9,087 nucleotides of DNA from an uncultured Eubacteriales bacterium (GTDB taxonomy: Bacteria; Bacillota; Clostridia; Monoglobales; Monoglobaceae): NCBI GenBank assembly GCA_900552305.1, contig URZD01000081.1:1-9087 (forward strand), written 5' to 3'. The notes under the pieces are model-generated. The model saw nothing but the letters and a program-made list of their open reading frames with translations, did not search any database and was not told the origin of the DNA. The position numbers were made by a program, and so were the translations under genes. The number at the start of each line of letters is the position of its first letter. The first letter of the stretch is position 1. Shown here piece by piece: positions 1-7,014 of this stretch.

Positions 1-12
1 TTACACCGTGCG

Positions 13-107
13 GCACGCACCAAATACGGCTTGTCCGATTTCGGTTATTTTTTGCCGTGCGTACGCTCCAAACACGGAATGTCCGATTTCGGTTATTTTT
101 GCCGTTC
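13..107. repeat. Diverged tandem repeat, two copies of about 48 bp, at the left edge
   Basis: Positions 13-60 and 61-107 are two head-to-tail copies. They share a core reading TCCGATTTCGGTTATTTTT followed by GCCGT, and a looser upstream part (CCAAATACGG versus CCAAACACGG). They differ by several substitutions and one T. The second copy covers the stop codon and last few codons of the minus-strand CpXC gene, so the first copy looks like a duplicated 3' end of that gene. Positions 1-12 do not show a third copy, but the array could continue off the left edge. Confidence 0.75.
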
Positions 108-785
108 AGCTCGCTTCCGATACAAATTATTCTTTCGGCTGATTTTCCCGCCCGCCGCACGGCTTTGCAGTGCGGCAATCGCCCAGTCGCGGTCTATCTC
201 GCACGAATCCGCAAATTTGTCAGCCGACTCGGAAAGCTGCTTTTCTATCGCGGCATACGCGTCCATAGACAGCGCCGCACGCGTGTTCTCCGCATTTGAG
301 GTTATGATAAAGAACGTAAGGCTGTTTTCCTCCGTATTCAAACCGCCGTAGAAGATTCCGAGCGCGTCCGCTCCGGGGCGTTCCTCCTCAAACTGATCCT
401 CCAGCATGATTTTGTACATCTCCACAATCCTGTCGTCTATTCCGTCCTCGCTGAGAGCCAGTTTCTCCACAAACTGATTTATCGTGCGTACAATCCGCAG
501 CGTGTAGCCGTTAACCGACAGCCGAGCCGCCGTGTCCTCTCTGTCCTCGCCGCCGTCCGCAACAAGCGCGACTATCAGCCTTCGGTCGCTGTCAACAAGC
601 GTACAGTTGTACGCGACAAGGATTTCCTCGCCGCACTCCGGACACTCGAATCTGAACAGGTCGCGGCTGAAAATCCGCTCCTTCAGCTCGGGGTTTGCGC
701 AGACGTCCGCCTTTGTGCATATTCTGAACGCCGATTTCTCACAGCACGCGGGACAGCATACTGAAATATTTTTGTATTCGGTCAT
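93..785 (-). CDS. CpXC-domain protein (zinc-ribbon-like N terminus), function unknown
   Basis: The protein has 230 residues if it starts at the ATG at 785. The N terminus carries a CPAC motif at residues 11-14 and a CPECG motif at 48-52. This pair of CPxC knuckles defines the CpXC family, which probably binds a metal ion; its function is unknown. The rest (about 60-230) is a mixed, mostly acidic domain with a basic C terminus (RKRAERQK) and no visible membrane segment or signal peptide, so it is probably cytosolic. An in-frame TTG at 827 would add 14 residues (MIYLLTNISIQKKN) and lies 4 nt after AAGGAG. I prefer ATG785 because CpXC proteins usually start just before the first knuckle, and a hairpin separates that Shine-Dalgarno sequence from the ATG. 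The gene follows metA on the same strand with about 97 nt between, so it may be in its transcript. The 3' end overlaps a tandem repeat. Confidence 0.8.
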   Translation of the reverse strand: MTEYKNISVCCPACCEKSAFRICTKADVCANPELKERIFSRDLFRFECPECGEEILVAYNCTLVDSDRRLIVALVADGGEDREDTAARLSVNGYTLRIVRTINQFVEKLALSEDGIDDRIVEMYKIMLEDQFEEERPGADALGIFYGGLNTEENSLTFFIITSNAENTRAALSMDAYAAIEKQLSESADKFADSCEIDRDWAIAALQSRAAGGKISRKNNLYRKRAERQK

Positions 786-796
786 ATTTTTTTTCT

Positions 797-837
797 GTAT
801 TGATATGTTTGTCAGCAAATATATCAATACGCTCCTT
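797..837 (-). promoter_or_regulatory. Hairpin between the Shine-Dalgarno sequence and start codon of the CpXC gene
   Basis: Positions 797-811 and 816-830 are inverted repeats: 15 positions with one mismatch at 807/820 and a 4-nt loop (TCAG in plus-strand terms). The outer 10 bp, GTATTGATAT against ATATCAATAC, are perfect. On the minus-strand transcript AAGGAG (837-832) lies one base 5' of the stem, and the stem ends 11 nt before ATG785. If folded, the Shine-Dalgarno to ATG distance falls from about 46 to about 12 nt. No U tract follows the stem on the minus strand, so it is not an intrinsic terminator there. A translational role is inferred. Confidence 0.5.
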
Positions 838-881
838 TCTTGTTTTTGTATCCGTCCGTTTTACTTTTCCGCCTTCGCTGC

Positions 882-1805
882 TTATTTTATATTTTCGATA
901 TCATACGGCGTTGTCTGGTATACAAAATAGTTAAGCCAGTTTGAATAAAGAAGATTCGCGTGTGAACGCCACAGCGCAACAGGCTCGCGCATCGGGTTGT
1001 CACACGGAAAATAATTCTTCGGTACATCAATATCCATACCCTTTGCGCGGTCGCGTTCATATTCCTGTTTAAGCGTCAGCGGGTCGTACTCCGAATGACC
1101 GGTAATAAAAAATCTGCGCTCGTTCTTGTCGGTGATTATATAAACGCCCGCCTCATCGGACGCCGCAAGCACCTCTAAAGCGGCAACGCGCGCAACGTCC
1201 TCCGCCCTTACCGCGGTATGCCTTGAATGAGGTACCCAAAACTCGTCGTCAAAGCCGCGCAGCAGGATTTTATGCCGTTTTTCGGGTATTACGCGGTGTT
1301 TAAACACCCCGAAAACCTTTTTCTCGGTCGGCACCTTAGGAATATTATAATGGTAGTAAAGCGCCGCCTGCGCCGCCCAGCATATATGGAAGGTCGAGGT
1401 AACGTGCGTTTTTGACCACTCAAAAATCTCGCACAGCTCCTGCCAGTAGTCAACCTCCTCAAACTCCATGGTTTCGACAGGCGCGCCCGTCACAATCATG
1501 CCGTCAAAGCGTTTATCCTTTATATCGTCAAATGTCTTGTAAAACGTTTCAAGATGGCTCTTTGAGGTGTTTTTCGAAACGTGCGACTTTGTGTGGATAA
1601 ACTGTACGTTTATCTGAAGGGGCGTATTCCCCAAAACGCGAAGCAGCTGCGTTTCGGTTTCCTCCTTTTTGGGCATCAGGTTAAGAATAACAATCTCAAG
1701 CGGACGTATGTCCTGTGTCATGGCGCGTGTTTCGGTCATAACAAATATGTTTTCACGGTTCAAAATTTCAATCGCAGGCAAAAAATCTTCTACTTTTATC
1801 GGCAT
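882..1805 (-). CDS. metA: Homoserine O-acetyltransferase (MetA family)
   Basis: The 307-residue product has the normal length and collinear sequence of MetA. It activates homoserine by O-acylation, the first committed step of methionine synthesis, in the cytosol. The nucleophile is Cys142 (FHICWAAQAAL), with His237 and Glu239 in FFITGHSEYDP completing the catalytic set; the conserved lysines of NLMPKKEETE are at 46-47. Residue 111 is Glu (GAPVETMEF). In this family Glu at 111 goes with acetyl-CoA and Gly with succinyl-CoA, so acetyl transfer is predicted despite the old succinyltransferase name. The ATG is set by AAAGGA seven bases upstream. The promoter is 33 bp further up and leaves no room for a SAM riboswitch or T-box, so any methionine control would be by protein or elsewhere. 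No clear terminator follows; the CpXC gene is next on the same strand. Confidence 0.95.
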   Translation of the reverse strand: MPIKVEDFLPAIEILNRENIFVMTETRAMTQDIRPLEIVILNLMPKKEETETQLLRVLGNTPLQINVQFIHTKSHVSKNTSKSHLETFYKTFDDIKDKRFDGMIVTGAPVETMEFEEVDYWQELCEIFEWSKTHVTSTFHICWAAQAALYYHYNIPKVPTEKKVFGVFKHRVIPEKRHKILLRGFDDEFWVPHSRHTAVRAEDVARVAALEVLAASDEAGVYIITDKNERRFFITGHSEYDPLTLKQEYERDRAKGMDIDVPKNYFPCDNPMREPVALWRSHANLLYSNWLNYFVYQTTPYDIENIK

Positions 1806-1837
1806 AGTATCATCCTTTCAGGTTAAACTATAGTGTA

Positions 1838-1866
1838 ATTATAACACAGTGCGGTCGGTTTAGCAA
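1838..1866 (-). promoter_or_regulatory. Sigma-A type promoter of metA
   Basis: On the minus strand TTGCTA (1866-1861) and a perfect TATAAT (1843-1838) are 17 bp apart. This places the transcript start near 1831, about 25 nt before the metA start codon. The whole metA-tepA gap is 115 bp. I could not find an equally good plus-strand promoter for tepA in it. Confidence 0.7.
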
Positions 1867-1920
1867 CCGAAAATGTGCAAATTAAAGTAAAATTTTTATC
1901 ACCGAAAGGAACGTTTAATT

Positions 1921-2640
1921 ATGATTGAGCTTGAAAACACAAAAAACGGAGAAAACCAATCCGAGGGCAAAGACCGCGAAAATGACGGCAGCGCAATAAA
2001 AAACATGGGCAGCGTAATGACGGACAGCAGCCGCGGCAGAATCTATTGCATGAGCATTATCGGTCAGGTGGAGGGTCACAGCAATCTGCCGTCCGATGTA
2101 AAAACAACCAAATACGAACACGTTATACCCAAACTTGCGGAAATCGAACAGGACGGCTCGGTCGATGGACTTCTGCTCATACTTAACACCGTCGGCGGCG
2201 ACGTCGAGGCGGGACTTGCCATAGCGGAGCTTATCGCAAGCATGAAAACACCAACCGTATCAATCGTCCTCGGCGGCGGTCACAGTATCGGCGTCCCTCT
2301 TGCCGTGTCCGCAAACCGCTCGTTTATCGTTCCGTCAGCCACAATGACAATTCACCCAATCCGCACTTCGGGAACGGTAATAGGCGTGTATCAGATGTTT
2401 GACTACCTAAATAAAGTACAGGAACGCGTCATCGGCTTTGTGACAAAACACGCAAAAATTACCGCCGACAGACTGCGCGGCATTATGCTCGAAACAGACG
2501 AAATAGCAAACGATATAGGCACAATTCTTTTTGGCGAGGAGGCTGTCAGCTGCGGACTGATTGACGGCGTGGGCGGACTTTCCGAGGCTCTGGACGCTTT
2601 GCACGGAATGATAGACGGTAAAAAAGAAACAAAGAAATAG
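1921..2640 (+). CDS. tepA: TepA-type ClpP-like serine protease
   Basis: The 239-residue protein belongs to the ClpP/crotonase fold and matches the TepA (translocation-enhancing protein) branch found in spore-forming Bacillota. After a polar, low-complexity N terminus (1-35), recognisable TepA blocks follow: IGQVEGHSNLP at 47-57, LILNTVGGDVEAGLAIAE at 86-103, GGGHSIG at 118-124 with nucleophile Ser122, TIHP with His145, and NDIG near 197-200, whose Asp198 is the likely third catalytic residue. It ends with CGLID at 211-215, as in ClpP. No signal peptide or membrane segment is visible. The family is linked to secretion or spore processes in Bacillus, but the substrate here is unknown. The start is supported by GAAAGGAACG with a 10-nt spacer. 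It is divergent from metA and convergent with the AraC gene; the 32-bp gap holds no convincing terminator. Confidence 0.9.
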   Translation: MIELENTKNGENQSEGKDRENDGSAIKNMGSVMTDSSRGRIYCMSIIGQVEGHSNLPSDVKTTKYEHVIPKLAEIEQDGSVDGLLLILNTVGGDVEAGLAIAELIASMKTPTVSIVLGGGHSIGVPLAVSANRSFIVPSATMTIHPIRTSGTVIGVYQMFDYLNKVQERVIGFVTKHAKITADRLRGIMLETDEIANDIGTILFGEEAVSCGLIDGVGGLSEALDALHGMIDGKKETKK

Positions 2641-2672
2641 CAAAGCACGATTTTTAAATTTTTATGCGGGTT

Positions 2673-3500
2673 TTAGCCGTCCGAGCCGACAGACACACGC
2701 CTTCTGTATTCGTCCGGCGTGCAGCCCTCGCTGCGCTTGAAAACCATTGAAAAGTAGCTGTTGCTTTGGAATCCAGTCCTTGCCGCAACCTCGGCTATAC
2801 GCATATCGCGGCTGCGCGCAAGAAGGTCCTTTGACCTTTGAATACGCAGCCTTGTTATATAATCGAACGGGCGCATACCCGTATACGACCTGAACAGCCT
2901 GCAAAAATGCTCCTGTGACACGCCGCACAGCTCCGCCAGTTCGCCCAGTGTAATCGGCTTTCCGTAGTTCGCGTTTATATAGCGAAAGCACTCGGTCAGC
3001 CGACTTCCCAAGCCGTACGCCGCCGACGCGCCCTCCAAAATGACCTCGCGGCAGTCAAGCAGCAGCGAATAAAGCCGCGAGCTGCTTTCGTGCGGCCATT
3101 TTCCGCTGTAGCGGTATGACGCTATCTTGTCGAGCCGCTCCGAAAAACCAAACCCCTCCGGCAGCCGCGTTATACCCGACTCCACATCAAAGAACTGTGC
3201 CGCCGCCCAGCCGCCGAAGGTTATCCAGGACGTTCGCCACACCGCTCCGTTTTTATGGTAGTTATGCGGAACATTCGGCCGCAGCACAAGCAGCGACCCA
3301 TCCGTCACGGTGTATTCTTTGTCATAAAGCTCAACCGTGCCGCTCCCTTCCTCCGAATATAGCAGCTGCCACCAGTCAATCCCCCGCGGTCGGTACACCT
3401 CCGCTTCGTCCTCGGTTCTGCCTATCGTTGTCACATAAAACGGCAGTCCCTTCTCGCGCTCGGTCACTATCGGTACAAACAAGCTTTCATGCCTTTCCAT
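2673..3500 (-). CDS. AraC-family transcriptional regulator, likely local regulator of lacZ
   Basis: The 275-residue protein has an N-terminal cupin-like sensing domain (about 40-100; LLVLRPNVPHNYH at 70-82 is the typical barrel segment) and a C-terminal double helix-turn-helix. The first is at about 183-204 (ITLGELAELCGVSQEHFCRL) and the second at about 234-256 (RIAEVAARTGFQSNSYF), followed by the usual TPDEYRRR end at 261-268. This is the complete AraC/XylS arrangement of carbohydrate regulators. It is divergent from lacZ across 150 bp, which suggests that it senses a sugar and activates the galactosidase gene. The ligand cannot be read from sequence. The start codon has a weak GGGTGAG-like ribosome site, against a very strong one on lacZ, which fits a low-abundance regulator. 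Confidence 0.9.
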   Translation of the reverse strand: MERHESLFVPIVTEREKGLPFYVTTIGRTEDEAEVYRPRGIDWWQLLYSEEGSGTVELYDKEYTVTDGSLLVLRPNVPHNYHKNGAVWRTSWITFGGWAAAQFFDVESGITRLPEGFGFSERLDKIASYRYSGKWPHESSSRLYSLLLDCREVILEGASAAYGLGSRLTECFRYINANYGKPITLGELAELCGVSQEHFCRLFRSYTGMRPFDYITRLRIQRSKDLLARSRDMRIAEVAARTGFQSNSYFSMVFKRSEGCTPDEYRRRVSVGSDG

Positions 3501-3537
3501 TTTCTCACCCGCCTATGTCAAAATTTTTATATCTTTA

Positions 3538-3591
3538 ATCAATATATTATTGTTGCAATGTAGTTAAAGCATTGATATAATTATCAATATA
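3538..3591. promoter_or_regulatory. Candidate operator elements in the araC-lacZ gap
   Basis: ATCAATATA occurs as a direct repeat at 3538-3546 and 3583-3591, 45 bp apart. A third, inverted copy (ATTGATAT, 3571-3578) forms a palindrome with the second: ATTGATA and TATCAAT around TAAT at 3571-3588. The palindrome covers the lacZ -10 element. Direct repeats upstream of the promoter suit an AraC activator and a palindrome on the -10 suits a repressor. The region is very AT-rich, so chance similarity is possible. Confidence 0.4.
3553..3581 (+). promoter_or_regulatory. Sigma-A type promoter of lacZ
   Basis: TTGCAA (3553-3558) and TATAAT (3576-3581) are 17 bp apart, predicting a start near 3588 and a 5' untranslated region of about 63 nt. 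The leader ends with the strong ribosome site AAGGAGG at 3634-3640, 10 nt before the ATG. Confidence 0.65.
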
Positions 3592-3650
3592 GTAATATAT
3601 TAACACAGTTAAAATATAAAGTCAACACAGACTAAGGAGGTAAGAAAAAA

Positions 3651-6491
3651 ATGAGAATTTATGAGGATTTCAGCAAAACCTCGGAAAACCGCGAGCCGCA
3701 AAGAGCCTATTACATACCGTATGACTCTTTGGAGGGCGCACTGGAGGGCATAAAGGAGAACTCTCCATATTACAAGCTGCTCAACGGCCGCTGGAGCTTT
3801 GCGTATTTTAAGCGCGACATTGACGTACCGGAAAAAATCACCGCATGGGACACCGTTCCCGTTCCGTCCTGCTGGCAGGCGCTCGGCTACGAAAGCCCGA
3901 ACTACACAAACGTAAACTATCCGTACCCGGTTGACCCGCCGTTCGTTCCGGACGACAACCCCTGCGGCGTATACGAAAGAAAATTCACCCTTGACAAAGC
4001 ATGGGCGTCGCGCGAAACATACGTTGTATTCGAGGGCGTTTCATCGTGTATGTACCTTTACATAAACGGCAAATATGTCGGCTGCACGCAAGGCTCGCAC
4101 CTTCAGGCGGAGTTTGACATCAGCGGCTATGTGACCGAGGGCGAAAACACTATCTGTGCCAAGGTTCTTAAATGGTGCGTGGGCAGCTATCTTGAGGATC
4201 AGGATTTCTTCCGCTTTAACGGAATTTTCAGAGATGTATATCTTCTCTCGCGTGAGGAAGGTCACATAAAGGACGTATTTATCAAGGCTGACACCAAAAC
4301 AATCAGCGTTGACGCGGAGGACTACGAAATCTACTCCGACGGCGAAAAGGTAGAAAGCCTTGACTCGCCGATACTCTGGAATGCGGAAAAGCCGCACCTT
4401 TACACCGTGGTTGTCAAGGGCAAGACCGAGTATATTCCTTTCAGGGTAGGTATGCGCGAAATCAGCATATCCGACAAATATGAGCTGCTTATCAACGGTA
4501 CGCCCGTGCTGTTGAAGGGTGTAAACCACCATGACACGCACCCGCAGAACGGATATTGTCTGACCGAGGACGAGATTTATGCCGACCTGCTCGCGATGAA
4601 GGAGCTTAACATAAACACCGTGCGCACGTCACATTACCCGCCGACGCCGGAGTTCCTCAACCTCTGCGACCGCATGGGCTTTTATGTGATTGACGAAACG
4701 GATATTGAAACTCACGGCTTCTGTCAGCGCGTAGGCTCGCCAAAGCTCGGCTACAGCGATTCCAACACCCCCGCATGGCCGACAGGAAATGAGAATTTCC
4801 GCGATCTATTTGTCGAGAGAATGCAGAGAATGGTCGAGCGCGACAAAAATCACGCGTCCGTTATCATGTGGTCGCTCGGCAACGAGAGCGGCTACGGCGC
4901 AAATCACATGGCTATGTCTGACTGGGCAAAGAGCCGCGACAACTCGCGCCTTATCCACTTTGAGGGCGCATGGGAGCACGAGCCGGATTCGCACGTTGAC
5001 GTTTTATCGCGTATGTATTGCAGCGTTGACGGCATGATTGAATATGCGGAGAACGCGGAAGTTAAAAAGCCTGTATTCCAGTGCGAGTATTCCCACGCAA
5101 TGGGCAACGGACCCGGCGACGTCCGCGATTATATGGAAATTTACAGAAAGTACCCCAAGCTTATCGGCGGCTGTATCTGGGAATGGACCGACCATACAGT
5201 TATAAAGGACGGCGTTCAGTGCTACGGCGGCGATTTTGACGAGCTGACCGATGACGCAAACTTCTGCTGTGACGGTCTGACCTTCTCCGACCGCAGCTTT
5301 AAGGCAGGCTCGCTGAATACAAAGTATGTATATCAGAATTTTGACTGCGAGCTGTCGGGCGGCAAGCTCCGCATAACCAATTTGTTCGACTTCACCGACC
5401 TCGGCGAGTATCTGTTCGTTCTGTCGCTTGATGTTGACGGCGAAACAGTCGGCGAAAAGGAGCTGCGCGTACCGCTTGCGCCCAAGGACAGCTGCGAAAT
5501 TGAAATTCCGTTTGATGTTCCGGCGTCATGCGAGCTTGGCGTATACCTCAATCTTTCGCTATACAATGACGATGGTGACGAAATAGGAATGAAGCAGCTT
5601 GACCCGGGCGTTCCGGTAAAGCCGATTGAAATAAGCGAGCCGCACTCGGGCATATGCGAGGACGATACCCGCGCATATATCGGCGGCGAGAATTACAGAT
5701 ATATTTTCAACAAGCACTACGGCGCGTTTGAGAGCATTGTCCGCGACGGAGCTGAGCTGCTTGACGGCTTCAGCCGAATTTCGGTATGGAGAGCACCGAC
5801 CGACAACGACCGCAACATAAAGAAGAAATGGGGATACATGAACGGCGACAACTGGTCGGGCGAGAACTTTAACCGTATATTCTCAAAGGTTTACTCCTGC
5901 ACGGTAAACGGCAACAAAATTGAGGTTTGCGGGGCGCTTGCGGGCGTTGCAAGAGAACCGTTCCTGCGTTATACCGCGGTTTATGAATTTTTCCGCGGCG
6001 GCGAGGTAAAAATCAGCCTTAACGCGAAGCAGCGCGACACATTGGAAGTATACCTCCCAAGGTTTGGTTTTGAGTTCATCTCTCCTGTGCCTAACGACAG
6101 CTTTATCTACTACGGCATGGGCGACGGCGAATGCTATATTGATATGAACAGCCACGCAAAAATGGGACTTTACGAAAGTGACGCGGAGCGCGAGTATGTC
6201 GAGTATGTAATGCCGCAGGAGCATGGCAACCATATCCGCACAAAGCTGCTGCGCATGGGCAGCGGTCTTACGTTTGCGACCAACGGCGAGTTTGAATTTA
6301 ACGTTTCCGAGTATACCGCCGATGAGCTGACGTGTGCAATGCACACTGACGAGCTGCACAAAAACGGTAAAACCAATATAAGGATTGACTACAAGGTTTC
6401 CGGTATCGGCTCAAACAGCTGCGGACCGGGTCTTTTGGAAAAATACCGTCTTGACGAAAAGGAATTCAGCTTTGAATTTTATATTATTTAG
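3651..6491 (+). CDS. lacZ: Beta-galactosidase, glycoside hydrolase family 2 (LacZ type)
   Basis: The 946-residue cytosolic enzyme would hydrolyse beta-D-galactosides such as lactose. The sugar-binding domain (about 40-200) contains WSFAYF, the PSCWQ block and a jelly-roll ending in FFRFNGIFRDVYL. The TIM barrel follows at about 275-560 with GVNHHDTHP (290-298), RTSHYPP and DETDIETHG. The acid/base is Glu412 in SLGNESGYG and the nucleophile is Glu479 in QCEYSHAMGN. The C-terminal small-chain beta-sandwich has the WRAPTDND signature. E. coli LacZ has 1023 residues; much of the shortfall is in domain 2, where only about 60 residues (208-270) join the jelly-roll to the barrel instead of about 110. 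Active-site blocks are intact, so activity is expected. No signal peptide is present. It has its own promoter and terminator, with the AraC gene divergent, and no sugar transporter gene lies next to it in this window. Confidence 0.95.
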   Translation: MRIYEDFSKTSENREPQRAYYIPYDSLEGALEGIKENSPYYKLLNGRWSFAYFKRDIDVPEKITAWDTVPVPSCWQALGYESPNYTNVNYPYPVDPPFVPDDNPCGVYERKFTLDKAWASRETYVVFEGVSSCMYLYINGKYVGCTQGSHLQAEFDISGYVTEGENTICAKVLKWCVGSYLEDQDFFRFNGIFRDVYLLSREEGHIKDVFIKADTKTISVDAEDYEIYSDGEKVESLDSPILWNAEKPHLYTVVVKGKTEYIPFRVGMREISISDKYELLINGTPVLLKGVNHHDTHPQNGYCLTEDEIYADLLAMKELNINTVRTSHYPPTPEFLNLCDRMGFYVIDETDIETHGFCQRVGSPKLGYSDSNTPAWPTGNENFRDLFVERMQRMVERDKNHASVIMWSLGNESGYGANHMAMSDWAKSRDNSRLIHFEGAWEHEPDSHVDVLSRMYCSVDGMIEYAENAEVKKPVFQCEYSHAMGNGPGDVRDYMEIYRKYPKLIGGCIWEWTDHTVIKDGVQCYGGDFDELTDDANFCCDGLTFSDRSFKAGSLNTKYVYQNFDCELSGGKLRITNLFDFTDLGEYLFVLSLDVDGETVGEKELRVPLAPKDSCEIEIPFDVPASCELGVYLNLSLYNDDGDEIGMKQLDPGVPVKPIEISEPHSGICEDDTRAYIGGENYRYIFNKHYGAFESIVRDGAELLDGFSRISVWRAPTDNDRNIKKKWGYMNGDNWSGENFNRIFSKVYSCTVNGNKIEVCGALAGVAREPFLRYTAVYEFFRGGEVKISLNAKQRDTLEVYLPRFGFEFISPVPNDSFIYYGMGDGECYIDMNSHAKMGLYESDAEREYVEYVMPQEHGNHIRTKLLRMGSGLTFATNGEFEFNVSEYTADELTCAMHTDELHKNGKTNIRIDYKVSGIGSNSCGPGLLEKYRLDEKEFSFEFYII

Positions 6492-6508
6492 TTGACATTT
6501 TTAAATGA

Positions 6509-6545
6509 GGGAATCCGCCGCTCTGTGCGTTGATTCCCTTTTTTT
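6509..6545 (+). terminator. Intrinsic terminator of lacZ
   Basis: GGGAATC (6509-6515) pairs with GATTCCC (6532-6538), and CGC/GCG inside it lengthen the stem. Seven T residues follow (6539-6545). The stem begins 17 nt after the lacZ stop codon. Confidence 0.9.
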
Positions 6546-6575
6546 ATGCGGTTTAGGGATTTTTCGGCGAATCAG

Positions 6576-6612
6576 AAATAAAAGACGTCACACGAGGGAG
6601 CGGTGACGTCTT
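6576..6612 (-). terminator. Intrinsic terminator of the minus-strand 77-residue gene
   Basis: AAGACGTCAC (6582-6591) and GTGACGTCTT (6603-6612) form a perfect 10-bp stem with an 11-nt loop. Read on the minus strand it is followed by TTTATTT. It lies about 40 bp after the stop codon at 6651. With the lacZ terminator it insulates the two convergent genes. Confidence 0.8.
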
Positions 6613-6650
6613 AAAGGAAAAGTTGTGCCAAAATAAAGAGATGGTTTCTT

Positions 6651-6884
6651 TTAAAAATCGTGCCGTTCGCCGGTATCGATATTAAAAGAGTGCAAAATAT
6701 ATATAATTTCTTCAATAGCTGCGAAATCGGAAAGTGTTTTATCGTTGACGACCGCGCATATTTTATCAAGCGCGGAAATCGCCATGCTGTCCGCGATTTC
6801 ATCAAAGTCTATATCCGAATTTTCAAGCTGCCGTTCTATCAGCTCGGACAAACCGCAGCTTAAAAGATTACGCTTTAATTTCAT
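6651..6884 (-). CDS. Small acidic protein of 77 residues, unknown function
   Basis: I do not recognise this protein. It begins MKLKRNLLSCGLSELIERQL and is then acidic and mostly helical in appearance (DIDFDEIADSMAISALDKI at about 24-42, DFAAIEEIIYILHSF at about 53-67), with no membrane segment and no clear catalytic motif. The ATG at 6884 is chosen over an upstream start at 6929 because GAGG lies seven bases before it and the -10 of a strong promoter overlaps the longer version. It has its own promoter and terminator, and is divergent from a small Arc-like DNA-binding protein with a palindromic operator between them. The pair may be a small regulatory module or a remnant of a mobile element. 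A toxin-antitoxin role is conceivable, but nothing in the sequence shows it. Confidence 0.7.
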   Translation of the reverse strand: MKLKRNLLSCGLSELIERQLENSDIDFDEIADSMAISALDKICAVVNDKTLSDFAAIEEIIYILHSFNIDTGERHDF

Positions 6885-6897
6885 ATTATTTCCTCTT

Positions 6898-6956
6898 AAT
6901 GTACTTAGGATAATCTTATTATACAACAAAAATGTACTTAAATCAAGTACATTTTT
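6898..6956. promoter_or_regulatory. Palindromic operator with an extra half-site in the 77-aa/Arc-like intergenic region
   Basis: Positions 6928-6939 and 6945-6956 are perfect 12-bp inverted arms containing AATGTACTT and AAGTACATT, with the 5-bp spacer AAATC. A third half-site AATGTACTTA at 6898-6907 repeats the left arm 33 bp away, about three helical turns. The palindrome covers the -35 of the minus-strand promoter and abuts the -35 of the plus-strand promoter; the extra half-site lies just after the minus-strand transcript start. The Arc-like protein encoded at 7015 is the obvious candidate binder. Confidence 0.7.
6918..6946 (-). promoter_or_regulatory. Sigma-A type promoter of the 77-residue gene
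   Basis: On the minus strand TTGATT (6946-6941) and a perfect TATAAT (6923-6918) are 17 bp apart, predicting a start near 6911. The -35 lies inside the right part of the palindromic operator, so binding there should block this promoter. Confidence 0.75.
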
Positions 6957-6982
6957 ACATTTTTTTTAAAATTTTTGATAAA
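6954..6982 (+). promoter_or_regulatory. Probable promoter of the Arc-like gene
   Basis: TTTACA (6954-6959) and GATAAA (6977-6982) are 17 bp apart. The -10 matches consensus at four of six positions, so it is weaker than the opposing promoter. The -35 overlaps the last bases of the palindrome. Confidence 0.45.
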
Positions 6983-7014
6983 ATTAAAGAAAAAGGTGTA
7001 AGGGGAAAGCAAAA

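Noticed and set aside
31..351. Plus-strand frame with a repeated MSDFGYF peptide
   Set aside because: The peptide repeat is the DNA tandem repeat read in another frame, and the frame then overlaps the CpXC gene with no family resemblance.
797..830. Inverted repeat as an intrinsic terminator of metA
   Set aside because: The minus-strand side is followed by an A-rich run, not U residues, and the stem lies between a ribosome site and a start codon.
1806..1920. A SAM riboswitch or T-box upstream of metA
   Set aside because: The predicted transcript leader is only about 25 nt, and the whole gap lacks the required stems.
2641..2672. A terminator between the convergent tepA and AraC genes
   Set aside because: The gap is only AT-rich; I could not find a GC-containing stem followed by a T run on either strand.
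4041..4541. Long open frames on the strand opposite lacZ (also 5883-6359) and opposite the metA, AraC and DUF3298 genes
   Set aside because: They are shadows of strongly supported coding regions, with no ribosome sites or recognisable domains.
6928..6956. The 12-bp palindrome as a terminator
   Set aside because: No gene ends into it from either side. It sits on a promoter -35 and has an additional half-site, which favours an operator.
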